Positions 41,433-51,765 of a DNA stretch of 53,163 nt are shown piece by piece. The stretch spans positions 1 to 53,163 of the forward strand of contig JABABV010000006.1 of the NCBI GenBank assembly GCA_014238055.1, written 5' to 3'. The position numbers were made by a program, and so were the translations under genes. The notes under the pieces are model-generated. The model worked only from the letters and a program-made list of their open reading frames with translations. It ran no database searches and was not told the DNA's origin. Position 1 is the first letter of the stretch. Every line of letters begins with the position of its first letter. This stretch comes from Mycoplasmatales bacterium. GTDB lineage: Bacteria > Bacillota_I > Bacilli_A > Mycoplasmatales > JABABV01.

Positions 41433-42142
41433 TTGATTTAGGTAATAGTTTTTTAAAACTAGCTATCGTAGACGAAAAAAATAAAATTATTAACGTTAAA
41501 AAAATCAAATTAGAAGATCATAAAAAAGATAATATTAAAACAGAAATAGTTAATCACTTGGCTGATATAAAAACTACTAATAAAAAAATAATAATTAGTT
41601 CTGTTAACAACAAATGAAATGATTTTGTAAAAAATATTTTCATTAGTGATGATCTGAAATGATTAAATTTTAATGATTTTACTAAACTTAATTTTCCTAA
41701 TAAAAGTGAAACTGGGATCGATTTATTATGTTTAGGAGCAGCTGTTTTAAATCAAAAAAATACTTTAATAGTATCTTTCGGAACAGCGACAACTTTCACA
41801 TTATGAAACGATAACAACTTATTGGGAGCAATTATTTCTCCTGGTGCTTGAACTGCTTTTAAAGGATTAACAAAATCAGCATCTTTAATTAAAGATACTA
41901 TGAAAATTAATTTTAAAACTAAATTAGGAGTTATCGGTAGCGATACTAATAGCGCTATCAACATTGGAACTTTTAAAGCGCATGCTCTTATGAGTGAAGC
42001 TATCATAAAAGATATCCAATCAAAACACTCAATCAGTAATATTATTTTTACTGGCGGAGGTTTAGATAACATAAAACCTTATTTAAAAGGTGATTATAAA
42101 ATTAATGAAAATTTAATATTTGAAGGAATGTTAAATTTATAA
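41420..42142 (+). CDS. coaX: Type III pantothenate kinase
   Basis: 240-residue enzyme of the ASKHA fold that phosphorylates pantothenate, first step to coenzyme A. It has the phosphate-1 motif [22 protein letters not shown] (active-site Asp), VSFGTATTF and GAIISPGAW (Trp by TGA), and TGGGL near the C-terminus. Together with coaE it supplies CoA for acpP and metabolism. ATG 41420 lies inside thrS. An 18-bp hairpin follows its stop. Confidence 0.92.
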
Positions 42143-42159
42143 TTAAAGATTAAAAAAGG

Positions 42160-42203
42160 AAAACCTCACTCTTAAGTTATATATTACTTGAGAGTGAGGT
42201 TTT
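42160..42203 (+). terminator. Hairpin after coaX that contains the ribosome-binding site of the next gene
   Basis: Arms 42160-42177 and 42186-42203 pair over 18 bp with one G-U wobble and an 8-nt loop, then a T-rich stretch (TTTATTTTTG). It looks like a terminator for the thrS-coaX transcript. The right arm also contains GAGGT (42196-42200), the only ribosome-binding site for the TTG start at 42208. Confidence 0.8.
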
Positions 42204-42207
42204 ATTT

Positions 42208-44250
42208 TTGAAGATAAATCAACAAACAGAATTCAATGAATGTGGTTTGCTAATTTTGCAATCTTTATATAAATTTTTTTATCACAAAAAAATCAGTTTG
42301 TCTTTTTTGCATTCGTTATCTGATTTAAAAGATAATGGCATTTCTCTAAAAGAAATGGTTAATTTAGGCGCAATGATCGGTATTAAAATTGTTTTTTATA
42401 AAATGGATAAGCAAGAATTCAATAATTATATGATCATTAATCCAATGATCAGTTTAATTAAAACCGATTCACAACAACATTTTGTTATAGTTTATAAAAA
42501 GAATAATAAATATATTTATTATTCAGATCCAGAAACAGGAAAAAATTATAAAGTTAAACGAGATAGTCAGTTTAGTAAAAAAATGATCTATATTTTTGGG
42601 ATTGTTGCTAAAAACAATTCAATCATTTTAAAAAATAAAATAAAAAATACTGTAGTTGAATTTACGAAAGAATATTTTAGTGATTTAATAATTGTTTTTT
42701 TAATTAATATTATTTTAATATCTTTAACTATCTTTGCCTCTATTTTTAGTAAAGTTTTAATTGATTATATTATTCCAAATAAATTGATAATTAATTTATT
42801 AATCATTAGCGCTTTTTTTGTCATGATCCATTTATTTAAAAATATAGTAACTTTTATTCAAAGTCGTATTTTGCAAAATATATTACTTAATTTTCATGCT
42901 AAATTATATCAAAAATTTTTATTAAATTTAGATAAAAAAGATTATAACTTTAATAATAATTTCAAAGATAGTAGTATCATTAGAAAAACCCAATTAATAG
43001 GCGTTGTTAGTAATTTCATTGTCGTTAAAATAATTACATTATTCTCAAATATATTTTTATTTATAGCTTTATTTATTTTTTTATTTTTTATCTTTAATAT
43101 TTTTGCTCTAGTTCTTTTGATATTTTTATGTTTATTTTTATTAATAAACACGTATTTAAAATTTAATAGCGAATCTTTAATAAAAATTCAACAAAATAAT
43201 ATTAAAGAAGAATTGAACAATCGATTACCTTTAATTTATTTAAGAAAGAATTTAAAAACTGGTAATAAACATAAATTTATAAAAGATGTTTGATGGAAAA
43301 GTTTTGTAAAATTACAAAATAATACATTAAATATAATTTCATTCAATAACAAAAGAACTTTATTAAACGATTCTTTTATTGTTATTATAAACTTTTTATT
43401 CATTACAGTTTCTTCAATTTTAATAATCAAAGAAAATCTTTCAACAGGAACTATAATAATCATAATTAGTGTATTAAGCTTCATGTGAAATCCTCTTACT
43501 TATTTTAGTAATTTTATAAATTCTTTAAATAAAGATATTTTAAATTATAATGAAGTTAGCAAAATTTTAAACGCACCAAATGAAGACATTAACAAAAATG
43601 GATTTGCAATTAAAAAGATAACTAAAATTTCTATAATAAAACTAAATTTTTCTTATAATCAAAAAACTATATTTAAAAATATGAATTTATTAATTGATAA
43701 ACATTTATTTATAAATGCTAAAAATGGTACTGGAAAATCTACTTTATTAAGAATAATTTCTGGAATTGAAAAAACAATTAAAACTATTAAAATCAATAAT
43801 CAATATTTAGAAAATATAAATTTACAACATTATCGACAAAATATTATGTTACTAACTAACCAATACGATTTTATAAATCAATTAATATCAGAATTAAAAG
43901 ATCCTCAAAAATCTAAATATTGATTTAGTTTGTTCGCTAAATATCATATGTTAATAATTTTTAAAAACGCTAAAATAAATTTATTAAAGATAACCAAAAA
44001 TAATTACCATAATTTATCTTTAGGGCAAAAACAAATTTTAAATTTTTTAATTTTATTCAAAAAACTATATTTATTAATCTTAATCGACGAAGTTTTAAGT
44101 AATGTTGAATATAAAATAAATCATTTATTATTCTCTATTTTATTGAAATTTCAAAAAGATGCTTTAGTAATCATTGCTAGTCATCACAAAAACCCTAATC
44201 CACAAAAAATTAAACAATTTAATTTTAAGGAGTTCTATGATATCGAATAA
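42208..44250 (+). CDS. C39-peptidase-containing ABC exporter (bacteriocin/peptide type)
   Basis: 680-residue protein combining three domains. An N-terminal C39 cysteine protease has Q6, C12, H91 and D107 in the expected order (QTEFNECG; QQHFVIV; SDPETGK). About six membrane helices follow in residues 145-460. The C-terminal ATPase has Walker A AKNGTGKST (504-512), signature LSLGQ (603-607), Walker B LILIDE (D627, E628) and H-loop H659. Such exporters cut a leader after a double-glycine and export the peptide. The TTG start is fixed by the need to keep Q6/C12 and by GAGGT 7 nt upstream. TGA Trp codons are read through. No substrate gene is visible nearby. Confidence 0.88.
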
Positions 44251-44614
44251 TAAAAATCGTAATTATATTTTATTTTTAATGATTTGCATAACTCAAATAA
44301 CTTTTTTAATATTAAGCTTCACAATTAAATGTAAAACTGTTTATAATACTTCTATAACAGATGATGCAAACAACAATACTTTTCTTTTAAGTGATTCAAA
44401 AAATTTATATAAATTAACGAAAAACAGCACTATAAAGATTTTATTTACGCAAGCAAAAGTTATTGTTTATGCTAATGTTGGAAATTATCAGAAAATTACA
44501 AATAATCAATATTATGTTATTATATATACTACTCATAAATATTTATTAAATGATACTACAACTAGTGTAAAAGTAATTTATGGAAGTACTAAATTAATAA
44601 AAATAATCTTTTAA
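44237..44614 (+). CDS. Small membrane-anchored partner of the C39 exporter
   Basis: 125-residue protein with one N-terminal membrane helix (about residues 10-29, ILFLMICITQITFLILSF) and an outward-facing domain of about 90 residues with alternating hydrophobic residues. It starts inside the end of the exporter gene (14-nt overlap) with AAGGAGT upstream, so the two are coupled. No double-glycine leader is seen, so it is not an obvious substrate. A role as accessory or periplasm-side adaptor is inferred from position and topology only. Confidence 0.7.
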   Translation: MISNNKNRNYILFLMICITQITFLILSFTIKCKTVYNTSITDDANNNTFLLSDSKNLYKLTKNSTIKILFTQAKVIVYANVGNYQKITNNQYYVIIYTTHKYLLNDTTTSVKVIYGSTKLIKIIF

Positions 44615-44626
44615 ATGAGGTGCATT

Positions 44627-45082
44627 TTGATTTTAGATATAAATTGTAAAACTGAATACGATTATTTAAAACATCAAAAAGATTTTAACGATATAGTTAA
44701 CAACACAATTGATATATTAAATATTAAAGATAATATTGAAATCTCTGTAACATTTGTAAGTGATCTTGAAATAAAAAAAATTAATTATCAATATCGCAAC
44801 AAAAATAAACCTACAGACGTAATTTCATTCGCTTTTGAAGATAACGATGATGCGATCGAAGAAAATATTGGCATTAGAGTTCTTGGCGATATTTTGATAG
44901 CTAACGATTATTGTATAGCGCAATCTAAGAAGATGGGTCATTCAGAACGTCGTGAAATATCTTTTGTTTTTGTTCACGGATTATTACATTTATTAGGTTT
45001 TGATCACATCCTAGAAAAAGATTGAGATGAAATGGTTAAATACGAAAAATTAATTTTAGAAAAGACACAAATTTTAAAATAA
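44627..45082 (+). CDS. ybeY: Endoribonuclease YbeY
   Basis: 151-residue metal-dependent RNase involved in 16S rRNA 3' maturation and ribosome quality control. It has the zinc motif HGLLHLLGFDH (H117, H121, H127) and YRNKNKPTDVISF. TTG 44627 is chosen as start since GAGGTG lies just upstream and the in-frame ATG 44615 has no ribosome-binding site. Trp at 45023 is TGA. It opens the ybeY-dgkA-cdd-era block known from Bacillus. Confidence 0.93.
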
Positions 45083-45095
45083 AAGGAGTCCTACA

Positions 45096-45467
45096 ATGAA
45101 ACTATGAAAAAATGCTTTAAAAAAATTCTTTCACGCTATTAACGGTATCTACATTATGATCAAAGAAGAAAGAAGTTTAGTAATTCATTTTATATTTCTT
45201 ATTTTAGTTGTTGCCTTAGGTTTATGACTAAATATAACAAACACACAATGAGCTATTATAATATTAGCTTGTGCTTTGATTATCGGTTTAGAAATAATCA
45301 ATACTGCTGTAGAAAACTTGGTAGATATGATATCATTTAAATACAATTTAAAATCTCGGAAAATCAAAGATATTTCATCTGCGGCCGTTTTTTTAAGTAG
45401 TGTATTCGCTTTTATTATCGGATTAATTATATTTATGCCATATATTATTAGATTAGTAAATCAATAA
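45096..45467 (+). CDS. dgkA: Diacylglycerol/undecaprenol kinase
   Basis: 123-residue membrane kinase with three helices. The signature EIINTAVENLVDM is present (about residues 65-77). An E near the N-terminus (KEERSLVIHF) fits the first metal or substrate segment. In Gram-positives this family phosphorylates undecaprenol or diacylglycerol; in a wall-less organism lipid recycling is more likely. It contains a CGG arginine codon at 45357-45359, rare in Mollicutes. AAAGGAGTCC precedes ATG 45096. Confidence 0.93.
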
Positions 45468-45485
45468 CAAGGAGAATTTTTAAAA

Positions 45486-45902
45486 ATGAAAAAATCAAAC
45501 AAAGATATTTTTAATTTAATGCAAGAATTTAAAAGTAATTCTTATTCTAAATATTCAAATTTTTGAGTTACCGCTGTAGCAGTAACTACTGATGGAACGA
45601 ATTTTAAAGGTGTTAACGTTGAAAATTCAGCTTATGGAGATACAATCTGTGCTGAAAGAAGCGCTTTAGTATCAGCTATTTCTAACGGATATCGTCCTAA
45701 AGATATTGTTGAAATTCACGTTTTAACTAAAAATGCAGATTTCGGAAAACCTTGCGGAAGTTGTAGACAAGTAATTAGTGAATTAGTGAACCCTGAAATA
45801 GGTAAAATTTTTATGTATAATAATGAGGGAGATTTTAAAGCTATCACAATTTCTCAATTATTACCTTTTGCTTTCACTGTTAAGGATTTAAAAAATGATT
45901 AA
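45486..45902 (+). CDS. cdd: Cytidine deaminase
   Basis: 138-residue zinc enzyme converting cytidine and deoxycytidine to uridine forms in pyrimidine salvage. Catalytic segments are [19 protein letters not shown] (Cys ligand and catalytic Glu) and [11 protein letters not shown] (two Cys ligands). A TGA Trp near residue 27 splits the frame under the standard code, so the gene is easily missed. ACAAGGAG precedes ATG 45486 by a few nt. It overlaps era by 8 nt. Confidence 0.95.
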
Positions 45903-46782
45903 ATCTGGATTTATTTCTATAATAGGTAGACCAAACGTTGGTAAATCTACATTTTTAAACCAAATAATAGCTGCTAAAATAGCTATCGTAACTAACAAGC
46001 CACAAACTACTAGAAATCAAATTAAAGGTATTTATAATGATGATAGAGGTCAAATGATCTTTATCGATACTCCAGGTATTCATAAAGAACATCACGAATT
46101 AGGAAATAGATTAAATAATATTGCATGATCATCATTGAAGAATAGTGATCAAATATTATGATTCATTCCTGCTAACGAAATAATTGGTCTTTACGAAAAT
46201 AAAATAAAAGATTATTTTCATAAAGAACATGCTAATCTTTTAAAAAAATTAATCGTAATTATTACTAAGAGTGATACTTTAACAAAAGATGCTCTTGTAA
46301 AAAAAGAAGAAGAAATAAAAGAATTCGTACAACATAATAACGTAACTACTATTAGCGCATTAACAAATTTTAATCTTGAAACATTGAAATCACAATTATT
46401 TGATAATTTACCAGAAGCACCTCTTTATTATCCAATTGATGAAATCACTGATGTAAATAATAAATTTATTACTCAAGAAATTATTAGAGAAACTATCATC
46501 GAAAAAACTAGAGAAGAAATTCCTTACAGCATAGCTGTTATAATAGAAAAATTTGATAATAAAGATAATTATTTATTTATTGAAGCAAAAATAATCGTTG
46601 ATAAAGATAGTCAAAAAGGTATTTTAATAGGTAAAGGTGGAAAAGCTATTAAAGATATCGGAATTGACGCTAGAAAAAAAATAACTGATTTTTTCGAAAA
46701 AAAAGTAACATTAAAATTACTTGTAAAAGTTATAAAAAATTGACGAAATGATAAAAGCAAACTAAACCAACTAGGTTATTAA
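45895..46782 (+). CDS. era: GTPase Era
   Basis: 295-residue GTPase that binds the 3' end of 16S rRNA in 30S assembly. It has the P-loop GRPNVGKST (residues 11-19), effector region [18 protein letters not shown] and ITKSD, and a C-terminal KH domain with [18 protein letters not shown] Trp codons occur after residue 77 and near the end. ATG 45895 is inside cdd. In Bacillus recO follows era; here glyS follows after 18 nt. Confidence 0.97.
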
Positions 46783-46800
46783 AAATTCAAGAGGTAAAAC

Positions 46801-48180
46801 ATGAACAAAAAAAACAACGAAGAATTTATTACTTTACTTCAAACAAGTGGTTTCATATTTAAAGGTAGTCAAATATATGGAGGACTATCTAATAGTTGAG
46901 ATTACGGTCCATTAGGTGCTTTATTAGCACGAAACATTAAAGACTTATGATGATCTAACTTTATCAAAAAAGATCCTAATAACTTTGGTTTAGATAGTGC
47001 TATTTTAATGAATAGTAAAGTTTGGAAAGCTTCTGGACACGTCGATAATTTTAACGATCCTTTATTTGATTGTAAAAACTGTCATAGTCGTTTTAGAGCT
47101 GATAAAATATTAGAAGAATTGGATCCTAATACTAATTGGGAGAAATTTAGTAACCAAGAATTAACTCAAAAAATCAAAGATAATAAAATCGTTTGTAAAA
47201 AATGTAAATCTGTTGATTTTACTGATGTTCGTAATTTTCATTTAATGTTTTCTACTAAAATGGGAATTATAGAAGGTAGTCAATCTGAAATATTTTTAAG
47301 ACCTGAAACTGCTCAAGGTATATTTTTAAATTTTAAAAATGTTTATCGTTCAATGCGTAAAAAATTACCTTTAGGAATCGGTCAAATTGGTAAAGCTTTT
47401 CGTAATGAAATAACTCCAGGAAATTTTATTTTTCGAATGAGAGAATTCGAACAAATGGAACTTGAATTTTTCTGTGTTAAAAATGATGTTGATAAATGAT
47501 ACGATTATTACATCAATAAAGCTAACGCATTCTTAACAGAAGAGTTAGGAATTTCGAAAGAAAAAATTAGAACTCGTGCTCACGAAGAAGATGAGCTAGC
47601 TCATTACTCTAAAAAAACTAGTGATATCGAATTTAATTTTAATTTTGGTTGAGGAGAATTATGAGGAATTGCTCATCGTGGAAATTTTGATTTACAGCAA
47701 CATCAAAATAATGCTGATGAAGATTTATATTATCACGATCAAATTACTAACGAAAAAATGTTGCCAGAAATAATTGAACCTTCTGTAGGTGTTGATCGTT
47801 TAATGTTAGCAACTTTAACTAATGCTTATAATGTTGAAAAACTCGATAATGATAAAGAAAGAATTGTTTTAAAATTACCTTATAAAATAGCGCCTTATAA
47901 AGTGGCTGTATTCCCTTTAAGTAAAAAAATAAGTAAACAAGCTTTTGAATTATTTACAAAAATATTAAATTGAGATATTTCAGCTACTTTTGATGAGACT
48001 GCTTCTATCGGTAAAAGATATCGTAGGCAAGATTCTATCGGTACTTTTTGAGGAATTACTTTCGATTTTGATTCTTTAGAAGATAATCAAGTAACTTTAA
48101 GAAATAGAGATACGATGAAACAAATTAGAATTCCAATAAATGAAATTAAAAATTACTTAATGAAAGATGATATTCATTAA
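46801..48180 (+). CDS. glyS: Glycyl-tRNA synthetase (homodimeric type)
   Basis: 459-residue class II synthetase. It has GGLSNSWDYGPLG at the start, an insertion with two cysteine pairs (CKNC, CKKC) suggesting zinc, [40 protein letters not shown], and the motif-3 region EPSVGVDRL, followed by the anticodon-binding domain. It is the single-chain alpha-2 type, not the alpha/beta glyQS of Bacillus. AAGAGGT precedes ATG 46801. The end overlaps dnaG by 14 nt. Confidence 0.97.
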
Positions 48181-49870
48181 TAATAAAGCTAATAGCACGA
48201 ATTTAATAAACAATATTAAAGACTCAATTAATATTGTTGATATAATCAGTAACATTATTACCCTTAACAAAAAGGGCAATAATTTTTTTGGTATTTGTCC
48301 GTTTCATCCAGACTCAAATCCATCTTTAACTGTTTCGCCTCAAAAACAAATATATAAATGTTTTGTATGTAATAAAGGTGGCGATGTTTTGAGTTTCGTT
48401 AAAAATTATTATCATTTAACATTATGAGAAACTTTAGAAAAAATTAATGAAATGTCAAATTTTAAATTTGATCTTCCTAAAAATAATAGAATTAGTAATT
48501 TTGAGCAAAAATTATCAAACAATATCATAATTAAAGTTAACGAAAAGGCGAATGCTTTTTTTCAATATAATTTATTAAATAGCAATAATGATTTTAAAAA
48601 TTATTTATTAAACGAAAGAAAATTAACAATCAATATAATTACTAAATATAATATTGGTTGCAGCAGTCAAAAAGATAATTTAAGAATATTTTTAAATGCT
48701 CATGATTTTTCTAATAGTGATATTTTAAAATCTAATTTAATGAGCATGTCAGATAAAGGTAGTGATTTTCGAGACTTTTTTATAAATAGAATTATATTTC
48801 CTATTAAGAATGAGTTTGGTATGACTGTCGGTTTTTCTGGAAGATCTATTGAAAAAGATGTAAAAGCCAAATATATAAATTCTAAAGAATCAATTGTTTT
48901 CAAAAAAAGCCAACTTTTATATAACTTACATAACGCTAAGAGAAGTAGATCATTATTAGATGATAATGAAATAATTATTGTTGAAGGATTTATGGATGTA
49001 ATTGCACTAGATTTAATTGGTTTTAGTAACACTATTGCGATAATGGGTCTAAGTATTTCACAATGACAAATAGACAAAATTAAATCATTATCTAAAAATA
49101 TTGTTTTATTCTTAGATAATGATAATGCCGGTATAAAAAGTAGCTTCAAATTTATAAACACATTTATAAATAATGGTTTTAGTGTTAAAGTAGTTCATAA
49201 TAAAGTTAATAAAGATCCTTATGATATTTTTCAAGAGCTGGGATTAGAAAAATTAAAAGAAGTTTTTCAAGATAAAATAGAATGATACCAATTCAAAGTT
49301 AACGTTATTATTAATTCTTCAAAAAACGAAAACGAAAAAGTTAATTTAATTATTAAATTACACGATAATCTTAAAACTAGCATATTAAAAAATAATTTAA
49401 TTCATTATATTAGAAATTATAATACGGAAATTTATAAACGTATTGATGAAATAATCAATAACAATAAAGTCGTTATACCTCGTAAAATAGTTGATAATAA
49501 ATTAAAATTAGTAAAGTTGATGATAGTTTCTAAATTTTATACTTTAAATTATATTGATAAAATTTATTTTATACCTGATGAAAAATTAAACATTATCGCT
49601 TCATATATAGTAAAATATTATAATAGGTATGATTATCTAGAAAAAAGCAATATGATAAACTTTTTTAATGCCGAAATTAAAAACAATACTTTAAAAGAGT
49701 ATGCCATAACAATTTTAAACCAATCTATTAAAGAATTTAACAACTTAATAGAATCGATTGTCCACGAAGTAAAAGAAAAACATATTTCTGATATTAAGCA
49801 ACAAATTTTACAAGAAAAAGATCCGAAGTTAAAAAAAATTAAAATTTCTGAATTAACAAAATTAACTTAA
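48167..49870 (+). CDS. dnaG: DNA primase
   Basis: 567-residue primase making RNA primers for replication. An N-terminal zinc finger (CPFH, then CFVC), the catalytic core with VGFSGRS, and a Toprim domain with [12 protein letters not shown] (catalytic Glu) and LFLDNDNAG are visible. The C-terminal helicase-binding part is diverged. The dnaG-rpoD pair, the old macromolecular-synthesis operon, is preserved. ATG 48167 lies within glyS. TGA Trp codons occur near residues 87 and 300. Confidence 0.95.
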
Positions 49871-49913
49871 ATTTTAATAGTATATAAAAATTAAAAATGG
49901 GTGATTAAAAAAT

Positions 49914-51110
49914 ATGAAATTAAAAGATATGGAAAAACAATACAAAACGATTTTAAAATTGTTGAAAACTAAAATTAAGAAAATTAAAGATAGAACTTAT
50001 CTTACTCCAGATGAAGTTTTTAGTGTATTAGAAAAAAACAAACTTTCTATAGACGAAAAACATTTTTCTGAATTTTTATTATTTTTAAAAGAAGAAAAAT
50101 TAGTTGAAGATATAATTCAAAAATCTGACATGTACATAGATGGCGACGAAAGCAAAGAAATAAACGAAGCTACTCTTTTTAATGACGAAGATCTTTCTAA
50201 CGAAATAACTGAAACTAAAGATAGTGTTAAATGATACATGCGCTGAATCGGTAAATATGGAGAACTTTTAACTAAAGAAGAAGAAATTAAACTAGCAAAA
50301 ACTATCAAAAAATATACTAAATATGCTGAAGATGGTACACCTAAATATGGTTTTAAAGCTAAAAAAGCAAGAGAAAAATTAATTCAATCTAACTTAAGAC
50401 TTGTTGTTTCTATTGCTAAAAAATATAAAAATCGTGGTTTAAATTTTATGGACTTAATTTCTGAAGGTAATAACGGACTAATTAAAGGTGTAGAAAAGTT
50501 TGAATGAGAAAAAGGATTTAAATTCTCAACTTATGCTACTTGATGAATTAGACAAGCAATTACAAGAGCAATAGCTGATCAAGCTAGAACTATCAGAATA
50601 CCAGTACATATGGTAGAAACAATCAACAAATTAATTAAGATAGAAAAAGAATTACTTCAAAAAACTGGTAGAGCTGCTACTGATGAAGAAATTGCAGACG
50701 AAATGGGTGAAGGATATGATGCTCAAAAAATCAGGAACATCAGAACAATAAATATCGATCCTATTTCTTTAGATAAACCAATTGGAGAAGAAGATTCTAA
50801 ATTATCAAATTTTGTCGAAGATAAAAGAAGCGAAAATCCTATAGATTTTGCTTACAGACAAGAATTAAAAGAAATTCTTAATTCTGTTCTTTCTGATGTA
50901 CTAACATTAAGAGAACAAGAAGTTATAAAAAGAAGATATGGTATCGGGTTAGATGAACGTAATATTCCTTTAAGAACTCAAACTTTGGAAGAAGTTGGTA
51001 ATCATTTCGGAGTAACTCGAGAAAGAATTAGACAAATAGAGGCAAAAGCTTTAAGAAAATTAAGACATCCTCAAAGAAAAAAGAAATTAAAATCATTTCT
51101 TAAAAATTAA
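49914..51110 (+). CDS. rpoD: Primary sigma factor RpoD (SigA)
   Basis: 398-residue housekeeping sigma factor. It has region 1.2-2 with [42 protein letters not shown] (a variant of the usual QEGN-GL), the -10 reading segment FSTYATWWIRQAI-(T)RAIADQ, and region 3. Region 4.2 is the helix-turn-helix [20 protein letters not shown]. The ribosome-binding site is weak (GGGTG, 10 nt before ATG 49914), 43 nt after dnaG. It is the expected reader of the promoters in this window. Confidence 0.97.
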
Positions 51111-51114
51111 AAAT

Positions 51115-51759
51115 ATGAATAACACTAGATTAGAAACTATTTTTAGTTGAATTGATAAAAATTTAAAAGTGGCCGATATCGGTTCTGATCATGGTAAGTT
51201 AGCTATTGAATTATCTAAAATATCTGATCATGTTTATGCAACAGAATACAATCCACAACCATATTTAAGATTATTAGAAAATATTAATCGTTCAAAAAAA
51301 ATAAATATAACAGTTCTTAAAGGTGATGGATTTTTACCTTTAATAGATTATCATTTTGATATAGGTGTTATTGCCGGTATGGGTGGTAATACTATAGTAG
51401 AAATAATGGAAAAAGCTACTTCAAAAACTGTTATGCCTTCACAAATAATTATAGCTCCTCAAAATAACGTTGAAAAAACTAGACTTTTTTTTAAAAAGAA
51501 TAATTTCTCAATAGTTAAAGAAATTATTCTAAAAGAAAAAGGAGTGTACTATAATATTATTAAGGCGGAGAAAAGTAAAACTTCAAATATCTTAAATGAT
51601 CAAGATATTCTTTTCGGACCTTTATTTATAAAAAACAATATAAATTTAGAATATGTAAATATCAAATATTTAGAATTAAAAAACATTAATAAGCACCGTA
51701 AAAATAAACAAATTCAAAATAACCTTTCTATTATTGAAAAATTAATAAAAAGTTGGTAA
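51115..51759 (+). CDS. trmK: tRNA (adenine(22)-N1)-methyltransferase TrmK
   Basis: 214-residue SAM-dependent methyltransferase making m1A22 in tRNA. It has the SAM-binding VADIGSDHGKLAIEL, GDGFLPL, VIAGMGGNTIVEIM (family signature GMGG) and PQNNVEKTRLFF. The C-terminal helical domain is short. ATG 51115 follows rpoD by 4 nt without a clear ribosome-binding site, so coupling is likely. The order rpoD-trmK matches Bacillus, with cccA absent. One TGA Trp near residue 12. Confidence 0.93.
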
Positions 51760-51765
51760 CATTAT

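Noticed and set aside
41752-42072. Minus-strand frame of 106 codons
   Set aside because: Antisense to coaX, whose kinase motifs span this stretch. No ribosome-binding site.
42208-44250. Exporter broken into several fragments
   Set aside because: The breaks are all in-frame TGA codons. All fragments share one frame and carry domains in the right order.
46801-46860. T-box leaders in front of glyS, thrS or tyrS
   Set aside because: The upstream gaps are 2-18 nt, far too short for a T-box.
48700-49161. Minus-strand frame of 153 codons
   Set aside because: Antisense to the Toprim region of dnaG; its length is a by-product of the AT-rich sense codons.
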